Positions 27,550 to 36,600 of a stretch of DNA of 64,000 nucleotides are shown in pieces. Under the pieces are notes generated by a model. That model did no database searches. It saw only the letters and a list, made by a program, of their open reading frames with translations, and was not told the origin of the DNA. Numbering within the stretch: the first letter of the stretch is position 1; the number at the start of each line of letters is the position of its first letter. The position numbers and the translations under genes were made by a program. The DNA is from Erythrobacteraceae bacterium Alg239-R51 (lineage in GTDB: Bacteria > Pseudomonadota > Alphaproteobacteria > Sphingomonadales > Sphingomonadaceae), in NCBI GenBank assembly GCA_947331495.1, contig CAMZOI010000001.1, positions 1,860,001 to 1,924,000 on the forward strand. The letters are read 5' to 3'.

Positions 27550-28524
27550 CTACTCCGCTGCCTGGGCGATGTGCGGAGGCTCACCGAGCCGGTCGAGTTC
27601 ATGCCCCAATGCGCTGAGTAACCGAGTGATGAGTTGCGCGACGGCGGGCAACCTCGGGCTGGGCTGGTCGAACTGTTTGTCGAGATAGAGACTGCGACAC
27701 ACTTCGAGTTGCAGCGCGTGGATGCCACGTGCAGGTTGGCCGTATAAGTCGAGGACATATCCTCCTGCATACGGTCTATTATGGGCCACCCGTCGGCCAC
27801 TTCCGGACAAGAAACCCAAGGCTAGATCGACCAGGCCATTGTCGCTCGACGCGCCGAACCGATCACCAATGACGAATTCCGGCGCCTGATCGTTCAGAGC
27901 CTGTCGCTTGAGCGGTGGCATCGAGTGTAGATCGAAGAGTAGCGCCGTTCCGAATTTGTCACGGATCCGCTGAAGTTCGTCGCCCAGGGCTCTGTGATAA
28001 GGCTGATGGATTTGCGTAATGCGATCTTCGATCGCCGTTCGCGCTATCGGTCCGCGCCATATCTCTCCAGCTGCGGGTATGCGACGCGGGATCAACCCCA
28101 GACCATTGCGCGCCCTGCGATTTACCGACGAGTGTCGAAACCGGTTCGGCCTTTCGCCACTCACCATTCCCCAATCGATATCGTCGACCGATCGATTGAG
28201 GTCGATCATCGCTCGTGGAGCCTCGGCAACAATGAGAGAAACGTTGATCTCGGAAGCTATCTGGAACCCCAATTCCTTCACGTGCCGGTCTTCAAGGCGT
28301 GGCGCAGTACGCTCCGGATTACGCATGCTGGCCAGAAGCTCCTCAGGATAGCATTGGCCATCATGAGGCACCGCCACGAGTATCGGAAGACCGTCTGTGT
28401 GCGCACGCCAGATGCGAAAGGCCGGCTCTTCATCCCTGCCTGGAATCGAACCTCCGCCTTCGCATGTCGCCGGGGTGATGATATTCTTCAAGTTTTCCTC
28501 GTGATGCGAAACCGCAATACGCAT
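27550..28524 (-). CDS. N-formylglutamate amidohydrolase family protein
   Basis: The 324-residue protein matches the N-formylglutamate amidohydrolase fold, known from histidine degradation. It shows VAVPHDGQCYPEEL, the conserved EDRHVKELG, AMIDLNRS, LFDLHSMPPL, the YAGGYVLDLYGQP strand and ALQLEVCRSLYLD. No hut genes are near, so the substrate may be another formyl or acyl amino acid. The ATG at 28524 is the only long option, although the first 30 residues look poorly conserved and a later start could exist. Confidence 0.82.
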   Translation of the reverse strand: MRIAVSHHEENLKNIITPATCEGGGSIPGRDEEPAFRIWRAHTDGLPILVAVPHDGQCYPEELLASMRNPERTAPRLEDRHVKELGFQIASEINVSLIVAEAPRAMIDLNRSVDDIDWGMVSGERPNRFRHSSVNRRARNGLGLIPRRIPAAGEIWRGPIARTAIEDRITQIHQPYHRALGDELQRIRDKFGTALLFDLHSMPPLKRQALNDQAPEFVIGDRFGASSDNGLVDLALGFLSGSGRRVAHNRPYAGGYVLDLYGQPARGIHALQLEVCRSLYLDKQFDQPSPRLPAVAQLITRLLSALGHELDRLGEPPHIAQAAE

Positions 28525-28647
28525 ATTGCCAGTTTCGAGACAGTGGAAATTGGGGAGTCCGCATTCGATGTTTCAATGCGAATGCGGGGTTGCCGTGGTG
28601 GTCGCAATTACATGGTTTTTTAAGCGCTGTCGTATTAGAAACCCGAC

Positions 28648-29037
28648 ATGACCGGAAATTTTACTCCCAGGATCCTTCTCGCCGAAGACGACGACGCCAT
28701 GCGCGCATATCTGGAACGCGCCTTGGTAAATGCCGGTTACGAAGTCGATTCGGTCGACCGCGGAACGGCTGCCCTTCCGCTGCTGCAGGAAGGTAAATAC
28801 GATCTTCTGCTATCCGACATAGTAATGCCGGAAATGGACGGGATCGAACTCGCCCAGCGTTGCAACGAGATCAGCCCTCAAACGAAAATAATGTTCGTAA
28901 CCGGGTTTGCCGCGGTGACACTCAGGGCAAGCAGGGAACAGCCCCATGCGAAGGTGCTTTCCAAACCGTTCCATCTGCGCGACCTGGTGCTGGAAGTGGA
29001 GCGGGTGCTGAGGGACACGGTCGGGGTCGGAATCTAG
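28648..29037 (+). CDS. cpdR: CpdR-type single-domain response regulator
   Basis: The 129-residue protein is one receiver domain with acidic pocket LAEDDDAM, phospho-acceptor Asp in LLLSDIVMPEMDG, Thr in MFVTGFAAVTLRA and Lys in VLSKPFHLRDLV. These stretches match CpdR closely. In Caulobacter CpdR receives phosphate through CckA and ChpT and, when unphosphorylated, directs ClpXP to degrade CtrA and other substrates. Its kinase CckA is encoded at 59642-62113, so both ends of the pathway are in this window. The tRNA-Val gene follows. Confidence 0.92.
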   Translation: MTGNFTPRILLAEDDDAMRAYLERALVNAGYEVDSVDRGTAALPLLQEGKYDLLLSDIVMPEMDGIELAQRCNEISPQTKIMFVTGFAAVTLRASREQPHAKVLSKPFHLRDLVLEVERVLRDTVGVGI

Positions 29038-29113
29038 CGCGTGTTTCATCTTGCGTACCTGGGGAAGGATCGCTAAAGGCCCCCCTGCCTCTCGACGGGG
29101 CCGATCGATGAGT

Positions 29114-29188
29114 GGGCGTATAGCTCAGTGGTAGAGCACTGTGTTGACATCGCAGGGGTCGGAAGTTCGAACCTTCCTACGCCCACCA
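29114..29188 (+). tRNA. tRNA-Val (GAC)
   Basis: The sequence folds as a standard tRNA. The acceptor pair is GGGCGTA with TACGCCC, and there is a D-arm GCTC-GAGC. The anticodon stem CTGTG-CGCAG encloses TTGACAT, giving anticodon GAC. The T-arm is GGAAG TTCGAAC CTTCC. The CCA end is encoded (29186-29188). Confidence 0.96.
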
Positions 29189-29274
29189 TCCGACCTACTT
29201 TAGTCTTCTATCTCGATTGATCGCAATTAATTGAGCATCGAGTTTCGCTGCTATTCAGCGTGCATTTGGTTGTG

Positions 29275-29290
29275 TTCGGAATACACCGAA
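29275..29290. promoter_or_regulatory. inverted repeat before rfbB
   Basis: TTCGG-N6-CCGAA lies about 37 bp before the rfbB ATG in the AT-rich gap after the tRNA gene. It could be an operator or a minor RNA hairpin. No regulator gene is adjacent, and the match is short. Confidence 0.25.
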
Positions 29291-29327
29291 ACGATTCATT
29301 TCCTACTAGCTCGGGTTGGTTATCAAT

Positions 29328-30374
29328 ATGAAAATTCTCGTCACCGGAGGGTGCGGCTTCATTGGCTCGGCGGTCGTGCGACTGGCAATAGAACGTGGCC
29401 ACGAAGTGACGAACGTGGATGCACTTACCTACGCAGCCTGCCCTGCTAATGTAGAATCGGTCGCCGACAATTCGAAATACCACTTTGAACATGTTGATAT
29501 TCGCGACGCGGCCGAGTTAAGGCGGGTTTTCACCGAGTTCCGGCCAGACACGGTGATGCACCTTGCGGCCGAAAGCCATGTTGATCGTTCAATAGACGGG
29601 CCCGGTGATTTTGTAACAACGAACGTGCTCGGCACCTTCAACATGCTCGAAGCAGCGCGCGATTACTGGACCTCCCGTGAAAAGAGCCAGGATTTCCGCT
29701 TTCATCACATATCCACTGATGAAGTTTATGGTTCGCTTGGGGTGGAAGGCTTGTTCACCGAAGACACCTGCTACGATCCCCGCTCGCCCTATTCGGCTTG
29801 CAAAGCATCCTCGGATCATCTCGTTCGCGCGTGGCATGAAACCTACGGGCTGCCTGTCGTCCTCACGAACTGCTCGAACAATTATGGACCATATCACTTT
29901 CCCGAGAAATTGGTGCCGCTTGTAATTATTAAAGCGCTGCGCGGGCAGCAAATTCCAATCTATGGTAAAGGGGATAACGTACGCGACTGGCTATTTGTCG
30001 AGGACCATGCTGATGCTCTTCTGCTAGTACTTCAACACGGTATGAACGGGCGCAGTTACAATATCGGTGGCGAGAACGAGCGGACGAATGTTCAAATGGT
30101 ACAAACTTTGTGCGGTATTCTTGACCGTCTTCGGCCGAAACCAGATGGTTCCAGTTACTCAAGTCAGATTACCTTCGTCGCTGATCGGCCCGGTCACGAT
30201 AAACGTTATGCGATCGATCCGACACGAATCCGGCACGAATTAGGCTGGTCGCCATCGGTCACGGTCGAAGAGGGGCTCGAACAGACCGTGCTCTGGTACT
30301 TAGACAACGAAGAGTGGTGGCAGTCGCTGCTTTCGCGGGACGGCTTCGAAACGCGGCTCGGCAAGGCAAAATAA
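29328..30374 (+). CDS. rfbB: dTDP-glucose 4,6-dehydratase
   Basis: RfbB makes dTDP-4-keto-6-deoxyglucose on the way to dTDP-L-rhamnose. The 348-residue enzyme has the NAD-binding [11 protein letters not shown], the catalytic STDEVYG, YSACK (Tyr and Lys) and [20 protein letters not shown] 29328 starts right at MKILVTGG; a TTG four codons earlier is possible but unlikely. It is on the plus strand and 7 kb away from rfbA, rfbD and rfbC on the minus strand, an uncommon split that suggests insertion of other polysaccharide genes between them. Confidence 0.95.
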   Translation: MKILVTGGCGFIGSAVVRLAIERGHEVTNVDALTYAACPANVESVADNSKYHFEHVDIRDAAELRRVFTEFRPDTVMHLAAESHVDRSIDGPGDFVTTNVLGTFNMLEAARDYWTSREKSQDFRFHHISTDEVYGSLGVEGLFTEDTCYDPRSPYSACKASSDHLVRAWHETYGLPVVLTNCSNNYGPYHFPEKLVPLVIIKALRGQQIPIYGKGDNVRDWLFVEDHADALLLVLQHGMNGRSYNIGGENERTNVQMVQTLCGILDRLRPKPDGSSYSSQITFVADRPGHDKRYAIDPTRIRHELGWSPSVTVEEGLEQTVLWYLDNEEWWQSLLSRDGFETRLGKAK

Positions 30375-30578
30375 CCTGGCTAATAGGCTCTCGATCATGA
30401 ACCAGGCACGCTGACGTAATAATTGTTTTATCAATCAAGCTTTCGTAGACCAGATTCAGCGTAGGTGTTTTCACCGATAGATATCATTGCGGATTGCCAG
30501 ACTCGTGGCGTGTGCATTCGCTCCACATTGACCTGTTTTCGCCAAAGATCTCCATCGCTTAACCGCCGCTGCCGTCCG

Positions 30579-31529
30579 TTAGCAATGGTTCTTACTGGTT
30601 CGGTCGAGCCTCGGGTGCGACTGCCCACCCAGCCATCCTGTACTGCGACCGATCAAACGCTCAAGCTTGCGAATGTCGTCCTCGAACCAATTGAGATATT
30701 CGGACCGTCGCTCATTCGGCAATTCGATCCGTTCGCCCGTATTGAATTCCTGAAGTCGCCGTTTGATGACTGAGCCAATGCGACGCGGAATGATTTTTTT
30801 CGCCAGACTTGTCGCCGGGCTGGCATCGATCATCCGACCGAGAACGCGTGACTTTGGCATCCCGGAACGATTGAATTCGCCGCTGAGGTCGAGATTTACA
30901 TCGGGATCGGCACCAACAAACCCGAGGATGTCGCTCACTGTCCCGGGAAGATCGCCTCGAAGCTCCTCCCCCAGAATAATCTGTACTTGATCCGGCCCGA
31001 ACAGATCGAGATAGCGTTCCACACTGTCGGCCGCGCGCGGTGACTGACGATACAGGAACATGTCGTTCCAGCCCTGTGCGTCTCTTCGAGCCTCGGCCGC
31101 CAGGGCATCGTCGAAATCGAGTTTTTCTCGAGCTGCGCGGCGCAAGTGCATGTATTGGGAGAACATCCGGTCGACTGGATTGCGCAGCAGGATAATGATC
31201 TTCGCTCGCGGGATCAGCGACTTTATTCGCGCCGCAGCCCCTTTGCAATTTAGATAGGACGGCGAGATGTCGCCGATGATCTGGTCCTGCTCGGCATCGG
31301 CAAACCGTGACCGATAATCGCGCTCGTCCTTTACAACGCTTTCGAGCACCCAACGGGTACCTGGCCCACCTTTGCGTTCAAGCAGATCCGGGGCGGCGAA
31401 ATAATGCAGTTCCTTCTGCTTCGGAAGGTATATCTGCGGATGTCCGCGAAGATATTCGTAAAGCGAGGTGGTCCCGCACTTCGCTCCGCCCACGCATAGG
31501 AAAGAAGGCAGTCTATCCAGACCGGTCAC
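30579..31529 (-). CDS. PAPS-dependent sulfotransferase family protein (1)
   Basis: The 316-residue protein has the 5'-phosphosulfate loop CVGGAKCGTTSLYEYL and the 3'-phosphate segment IIILLRNPVDRMFSQY, the two hallmarks of PAPS sulfotransferases of the type that decorate polysaccharides. GTG 31529 is the start because it overlaps the stop of the glycosyltransferase gene (GTGA); the longer frame covers that gene. Its place in the polysaccharide locus suggests that a sugar hydroxyl of the repeating unit is the acceptor, which is inference. The C-terminus is basic and ends close to the rfbB stop in a convergent layout. Confidence 0.82.
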   Translation of the reverse strand: MTGLDRLPSFLCVGGAKCGTTSLYEYLRGHPQIYLPKQKELHYFAAPDLLERKGGPGTRWVLESVVKDERDYRSRFADAEQDQIIGDISPSYLNCKGAAARIKSLIPRAKIIILLRNPVDRMFSQYMHLRRAAREKLDFDDALAAEARRDAQGWNDMFLYRQSPRAADSVERYLDLFGPDQVQIILGEELRGDLPGTVSDILGFVGADPDVNLDLSGEFNRSGMPKSRVLGRMIDASPATSLAKKIIPRRIGSVIKRRLQEFNTGERIELPNERRSEYLNWFEDDIRKLERLIGRSTGWLGGQSHPRLDRTSKNHC

Positions 31530-32299
31530 GTAATGCTCTCCTGTCGCGCGATCTTCTTGAGACGAATGAGAAACTGCCCATTTCCAATAACGTAGCGCCT
31601 GAAAAGACGTTTCGGTTCCAGCGCGAGCCGGAAAAGCCATTCCATTCCAAGATCGCGTACGATCTTCGGCGCCCGCGAATGGCGTCCAGCGAGAAAGTCG
31701 ACGATCGCCCCGCCGCAAATAATCAGCGAAGGCGATGTCTTGCAATTTTCCTTAAGCACCTGCGCAACTCTTTCCTGCCTCGGCATACCCATGGCAAGAA
31801 CGACGATTTCAGCGCGGCTACGGTCGACCTCAGCCTGGTAGTCCAGTTCGTCTCTGAAACCGTCCAGGATGGTTACAACGTTACGTCCTTCATCGAGCAA
31901 AACGGAACGGGCCTTGGACAACCACGGATCGCGCGTTCCAAATAGCGCGATGCGGTTGCTGCCGAACCGTGCGAGAATTTCGGGAATAAGGTCGGTCCCG
32001 TTCAAGTTCTCTCCCGGGTTTTCGCTGACGCTCTCGAAAAGAAGCTGAACACCTTTGCCATCGCGCAAAAGTAGGTCGCTTGCCTGCAAATCGCTCGCGA
32101 AAACCGGCAATTCCCAGCTCAGGTTGAAAGCATGCGCATTCGCAAAAGCAATCACCGCGGGTTCTTCGCCGCAAGCAAGGCGAGCAATCGCGTCGAGGCA
32201 TTCCTCTTTCGAGGCAAACGGAGTTATGTGATCGCGTAACTCGATTGCCCGCTCCACCGGGCCACGCTTCGCCGGTTCGGCATCCGCACTCTTGGCCAT
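31526..32299 (-). CDS. WecG/TagA/CpsF family glycosyltransferase (GT26)
   Basis: The 257-residue protein matches the GT26 family, which transfers a UDP- or other activated sugar to the lipid-linked intermediate. It has FANAHAFNLSW, LLLRDGKGV, the NGTDLIPEIL loop, FGTRDPW, VLAMGMPRQE and a C-terminal GMEWLFRLALEPKRLFRRY, the usual membrane-associating end. Start is ATG 32299, two bases after the GT2 stop. It is coupled to the sulfotransferase gene downstream. Confidence 0.88.
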   Translation of the reverse strand: MAKSADAEPAKRGPVERAIELRDHITPFASKEECLDAIARLACGEEPAVIAFANAHAFNLSWELPVFASDLQASDLLLRDGKGVQLLFESVSENPGENLNGTDLIPEILARFGSNRIALFGTRDPWLSKARSVLLDEGRNVVTILDGFRDELDYQAEVDRSRAEIVVLAMGMPRQERVAQVLKENCKTSPSLIICGGAIVDFLAGRHSRAPKIVRDLGMEWLFRLALEPKRLFRRYVIGNGQFLIRLKKIARQESIT

Positions 32300-32301
32300 C
32301 G

Positions 32302-33264
32302 CTACCCACGCCTTGCCGACATAGACCAGCCGATATGCTTGAGACGGAGGAGAGCGTGCATGACAATTCGCGATACGGGCTTGGTTTTGAAATGCCTGTC
32401 GATCATGATCGACAGACCTTTCAACTTGTGGTCGACCACCACCCGCGTGCTTTTCACGCTCTTGCCCCAGCCGAACTCATGAACCACCGGCACAGTTTGC
32501 AACTGCGCAACCTCCCATCCACATTCGGAGGCCCGCAAGCACAAGTCTTCGTCCTCGCCATAAAGAAATATCGCCGGATCAAAGCCACCGTCGAGATCGG
32601 CTAAGGCACTGTCCCTGATCACCATGGCAGCGCCGCAAACCCAGTCGAATTTCTTGATGCTTGGCTGGGTATCGCCGGAATTCCCGTAAGTCGCGGCAAA
32701 TGATCTTCCCAGACTGCTGCGGCCAACCAGCCGAGCCAGCACACCATGCGGTTTTCGTTGAATGACATTACGTGCCAGCGGGATGAGACCGGTGGCCTGT
32801 ATCAGCCACTTGCGCGGCGTGCTTGCGGCATAGGCGGCCGTTTGCGGGCTGGAGTCGGGATAGACCAGTGGCAGTCCGCCAATCGCGATACGATCGTGCT
32901 TGCGCATCAGCTCGACAGCCTGATCCAAGGAATCTCCCTGAAGATAAGCGTCCGCGTTGTGGAGGTAGTAGAATTCAGCCGGGCGATGCTCCATGCCCGC
33001 ATTATTCCCCCTGCCGAACCCGATGTTTTCCTGAAGTTTAAGCAATTCCACTTCGGGAAACTCGCGCTCAACGATGCTAACCGTATCGTCGCTGGAGTCA
33101 TTGTCGACGACAACCACCCCATGGCTTATCTGGGGCGCATGCTCAATCAGCGATCCAAGGCAATTGCGGATGTAGGATGCCGAATTGTACGTGACAATGA
33201 TGATTGAAAGGTCTCGCCGCTGCGCGACCGTTGCGGTTTCGTTGTCGGTCAGCGCCTTCGTCAT
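32302..33264 (-). CDS. GT2 family glycosyltransferase, rhamnosyltransferase-like
   Basis: The 320-residue product has a GT-A fold: SIIIVTYNSASYI at the start, VVVDNDSSDDTV, IGFGRGNNAGM, then LHNADAYLQ as the DXD-like site, and the acceptor region CGAAMVIRDSAL and FLYGEDEDLCLRASECGW. This resembles rhamnosyltransferases, which fits the rfb genes nearby, but the sugar is inferred. ATG 33264 overlaps the stop of the upstream polymerase gene (ATGA). The open frame that begins at 33306 would overlap that gene by 46 bases. Confidence 0.86.
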   Translation of the reverse strand: MTKALTDNETATVAQRRDLSIIIVTYNSASYIRNCLGSLIEHAPQISHGVVVVDNDSSDDTVSIVEREFPEVELLKLQENIGFGRGNNAGMEHRPAEFYYLHNADAYLQGDSLDQAVELMRKHDRIAIGGLPLVYPDSSPQTAAYAASTPRKWLIQATGLIPLARNVIQRKPHGVLARLVGRSSLGRSFAATYGNSGDTQPSIKKFDWVCGAAMVIRDSALADLDGGFDPAIFLYGEDEDLCLRASECGWEVAQLQTVPVVHEFGWGKSVKSTRVVVDHKLKGLSIMIDRHFKTKPVSRIVMHALLRLKHIGWSMSARRG

Positions 33265-34553
33265 GCCATCTGGGTCCGGGCATGAACATAGGTTGCCGTC
33301 AGCCATGCCGCGAACATGTAGAAAAGTGCGTGCACGGTAAATATGGAAAGGGTGACCATGAAAATTGCGGCTGAGACGGTCGAGACGAAAACCGCCAGCG
33401 CAATCCCGCGATGATCATACCGGATCAGCCGATTTCTCAGAATACTATCGGTAACCAGCAGTTTCACTCCTTGCGCGATTAGCAGCGCGATCATTGCGAC
33501 AAAGAAAATCAGCGAGGGAAGGCCGGAAGTCAAAAGTACCGTCAGATACCAATTGTCCAACGTAGTGAGATTGGTTTGCCACATCCGCAACGCCCCAACG
33601 CCCTTCATGCCGGTAACAAGCGCGTCAAGGACGCCCGGGCCGGGGCCGTATCCCAGCCATAGCTTCTGCTGGATGGCAATCAGACCATTGTTGATCTGCG
33701 CTTCGCGGATATAGGACTCGAACAACCCCATGCCGGTAGTGGTCTGCGCCAGGAAAATAGCTGTGAACACCGCCAGAACAGCAGAAACGAGCGCAACTGC
33801 CCGGATCGATACGGCCTTTTCACCAAACTTAAGTCGGCCGGCGTTGATGATCAGTGCAGCGCCAACCACTGCAAAAGAAATGAGGATAGTAGTTCGTGAT
33901 CCCGTGAACACGGCCATCAGAAGTAGCATCGTAATCAACGTATAGCGCATGCCGGTGCCGAGACGGCTTGCAAAAAGGAAAAAGGGCAGCAGCATGACAA
34001 TGGCGTGGCCCAAAGTCAGCGCATGCTCGAACGTACCCTTTACTCGTAAGAATCCGTCTCGGGATATCTCCTTGGCGTTAATCGCTCCTCCGGCATTAAG
34101 TGGGGCGAACTGGGTGAACGGGTTGTATCCGGCCACCAGTTCGAACAATGTCACCGCGAAGATGAACCCCACCGCCACTACGAAGACAGTCTCGAGTTCG
34201 CGCCGTATGTCGAACTGCAGGAATACCGAAAAAAAGACTATGAATATCAGTAGATTGGATGCCAGTTCGTTCAGTACAATCAACAACGAAACGGTGTATG
34301 GCGAAGCGAAGGCAGAGGCCAATCTCAGTATAAAAAACACACCGATCACAAGGGTCAACAGGCCACGTTCCTTGATCAGCACCCGGACGCCCGCTCCTAC
34401 GACCCGCGCGTTGTTGCCAAGGAAGATCGAAGCCCCGAGAAGCACAAGCAAGACGCGCTCGGCATTGAGTTGCGCGTTTTCGGCCAACGCAGGGCCGATA
34501 TAGAAAGGCACCATGAGAACGGCGGCAATATAGAGAAGGGCGATGAATATCAT
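33261..34553 (-). CDS. Wzy-like O-antigen polymerase / ligase family membrane protein (1)
   Basis: The 430-residue protein has about 10-12 hydrophobic segments and a periplasmic loop with RVKGTFEHALTLGH, followed by LGYGPGPG. These features match the Wzy/WaaL superfamily, which joins repeating units or attaches polymers. Its position beside GT genes and a flippase suggests the polymerase role, but the family cannot separate polymerase from ligase. The gene heads a minus-strand run of four genes (wzy-like, GT2, GT26, sulfotransferase), each overlapping or nearly touching the next. Confidence 0.78.
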   Translation of the reverse strand: MIFIALLYIAAVLMVPFYIGPALAENAQLNAERVLLVLLGASIFLGNNARVVGAGVRVLIKERGLLTLVIGVFFILRLASAFASPYTVSLLIVLNELASNLLIFIVFFSVFLQFDIRRELETVFVVAVGFIFAVTLFELVAGYNPFTQFAPLNAGGAINAKEISRDGFLRVKGTFEHALTLGHAIVMLLPFFLFASRLGTGMRYTLITMLLLMAVFTGSRTTILISFAVVGAALIINAGRLKFGEKAVSIRAVALVSAVLAVFTAIFLAQTTTGMGLFESYIREAQINNGLIAIQQKLWLGYGPGPGVLDALVTGMKGVGALRMWQTNLTTLDNWYLTVLLTSGLPSLIFFVAMIALLIAQGVKLLVTDSILRNRLIRYDHRGIALAVFVSTVSAAIFMVTLSIFTVHALFYMFAAWLTATYVHARTQMA

Positions 34554-34817
34554 GGAAGGGTAATTGAACAGTGCCGTAAACCGACCAACGTGTGGCCGTA
34601 ATCCGGTTAACTGCTGCTGCTTTTCCTTTTCGACGGACTGGCGTGCGTAACTAGGCCAGCTATCGGGTTGTCACATGCGAAAGGCCTGAATATAGGCGGT
34701 TGTCAATTACCAACGTCCATTTCGAAAGCAAGCCACTCATACGCCAAGGTCGCCCAAACGGCTTCGCGTTCGTCCGGGTTTTGCCACAGGGATAGCATTC
34801 GTACCACTGCGGTCACC

Positions 34818-36128
34818 ATGGCATTGCGAATCTATCCTTTTACCGGTTCCGCTTCCGTAGCCCTTAGACTGGGCCGGTCGCTCGCGCTCAGCGTGAGCGG
34901 GTTGGCGGGCTCGTTGTTAGGAAATGCGGTCATCTTCCTGCTTATCGCGAGTTCGGTGCGGCCAGCGGAATTCGGACTCTTTGCGAAAAGCTATGCGTGT
35001 GTAAGTCTGATTACGCTTATTGTGGATTTCGGTTATCAGCAGCGCATCCTCCATGAGTTGGTGGAATTCCAAGAGCGGTTTGGTGGACTTCCGACGCGCA
35101 TACTACATCTGAAACTTGTTCTGGCCGGATTGTGCCTTACGATCGCGTTGCCAGCAATCATTTTGCTCGATCTAGAGCCGGCTATCGTGGTTCTCGTCGC
35201 AATCGGCCTTCTCACTATGTCATTCGGTCATGTGGGTGGCGCAACGCTGCGTGCGACAGGCCGGCACGGAAGGGACAGTACGCATTTGCTGATTGCAAAT
35301 ATCGCCGGCGCGAGCTTCGCGGCCGCTCTGGCTGCCCTCGAGATCGCTAGCGTGGTTCTCTTTTCCTGTTCCTTTGTAATCATCGGTTTCATCTACCTCG
35401 TGCTATCAGGGTCGACCTTCATATCGCTGATGCCACTGGTCCGAGAAAAGTTTTCAGCTGCAGCATTAACCGATGAGTTTCGCAAGGGTCTTTCGTTTGG
35501 ATCCGACGCCATCGTTGTGCGATCTTACGGCGTCGTCGACGTGCTGGTACTTTCCATTTTCGCCAGTCCAACCGCGATCGGCATATACCAGGTTGGTCAG
35601 AAACTCATGCAGATGATTCTGCCAGCCGCACAGGTCTTGACCAATGTGACCCTACCCTTACTCTCCCGAAGGTTCCGTCGAGCCGGCCCGTCCGACCTAA
35701 CTCTTGGCGCGCTAATTGCCGTTCTCGGACTGGCGAGTCTTATAGCTTACGGAGTTTTCACGATTGGGTCGAACCTCGTGCTGACATACTTCCTCGATAA
35801 GGACTTTGAGACTGTCCGTATGCTCTTGCCGCTTTTTGCCATGACCGTAGCGATGCGGATCTGGGCAGTTGCTCCGTCTCTATGGCTTATCGCGGCTGGG
35901 GTACAAAAGATCAGGCTAATCGCAAATGCGGTCAGCCTGGCGGTCTTTATTGGTCTGCTATTCTTCCTCGTTCCGTCGGGAGGTGCGCGGGGGGCAGCTC
36001 TCGCGACCGCGATTGCTGGAGTATGGTCGTTCATATCCTACGCAGCCGGAACAAGATTTTTCGGTTGCTTTCGCAACCCATCCATCAGGAAAGATTCGTC
36101 CAGCGCGATTGCCGCGCCCGATGAGTAA
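34818..36128 (+). CDS. Wzx-like polysaccharide flippase (MATE/MOP superfamily)
   Basis: The 436-residue protein has about 12 hydrophobic segments. It starts MALRIYPFTGSASVALRLGRS, then SLLGNAVIFLLIASSVRPAEFGLFAKSYA, which is the usual start of Wzx-type flippases that turn lipid-linked repeat units across the inner membrane. ATG 34818 is used since the earlier in-frame codons are not hydrophobic and are poorly typical. It is divergent from the polymerase gene. The codon use is looser and the local A+T is higher than in the housekeeping genes. Confidence 0.82.
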   Translation: MALRIYPFTGSASVALRLGRSLALSVSGLAGSLLGNAVIFLLIASSVRPAEFGLFAKSYACVSLITLIVDFGYQQRILHELVEFQERFGGLPTRILHLKLVLAGLCLTIALPAIILLDLEPAIVVLVAIGLLTMSFGHVGGATLRATGRHGRDSTHLLIANIAGASFAAALAALEIASVVLFSCSFVIIGFIYLVLSGSTFISLMPLVREKFSAAALTDEFRKGLSFGSDAIVVRSYGVVDVLVLSIFASPTAIGIYQVGQKLMQMILPAAQVLTNVTLPLLSRRFRRAGPSDLTLGALIAVLGLASLIAYGVFTIGSNLVLTYFLDKDFETVRMLLPLFAMTVAMRIWAVAPSLWLIAAGVQKIRLIANAVSLAVFIGLLFFLVPSGGARGAALATAIAGVWSFISYAAGTRFFGCFRNPSIRKDSSSAIAAPDE

Positions 36129-36600
36129 GGTGATTGGATCTGACCTTTACGCAAATCCGACTGGACGGCAAAGCTGAGGTATCGAAGGCACTTCTCGCCA
36201 CCACGTCCAGACGCCTCCAGCAGGATCCAAGCGCTCAGAACTTCGTCGATCGTAATCACCCTTGCTTAACTGCCAGGTTCAGGCCGAGCCAAGTTCTCGG
36301 CCTTTCGCTGGTCTTCAAGAAGATCCTATTCGGTGAGCAGGCACGTCGCAACCGTGACTGCCACATGCGGGTTCGCCTGCTTACCCATGACTACCAGTTC
36401 TAAGTTTCGTGCCTTCTTCGCGGACGTCGGTAGCGATTTTTGTCGGCTTTTGACCACCTCCTTCGACAGCGGTCGAAGGGGGAGAAAAGACAACTTTGCG
36501 GCCCGTATAGACCTAAACCCACCGCAAGCAGATTATTAAGTGGCTGAGCGAACTTCGATTACGATTTTTAGAAGAAAGAGATATAATGTAACGGTTCAAG
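36129..36600. other. 472-bp gene-free stretch, AT-richer
   Basis: No frame longer than about 89 codons is open here, and none looks like a known protein. The right third is AT-rich. One clear structure is an 8-bp stem CCTTCGAC/GTCGAAGG around AGCG (36460-36479), extendable by a G-T pair and two more pairs. Fragments of minus-strand frames (for example ITIDEVLSAWILLEASGRG) look protein-like but are interrupted. It may be the remains of a lost gene or element. Confidence 0.6.
36457..36482. terminator. hairpin in gene-free stretch
   Basis: CCTTCGAC and GTCGAAGG with loop AGCG, extended by a T-G pair and two C-G pairs. There is no T-run on either side, so it may be a weak terminator or a protein-binding site about 330 bp after the flippase gene. 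Confidence 0.3.

Noticed and set aside
29114..29327. tRNA-Val as an integration site for the polysaccharide locus
   Set aside because: No integrase gene and no repeated copy of the tRNA 3' end was seen at the other side of the locus.
36129..36600. Possible transposase remnant
   Set aside because: Fragments look protein-like but no transposase motif, inverted terminal repeat or target duplication was seen.
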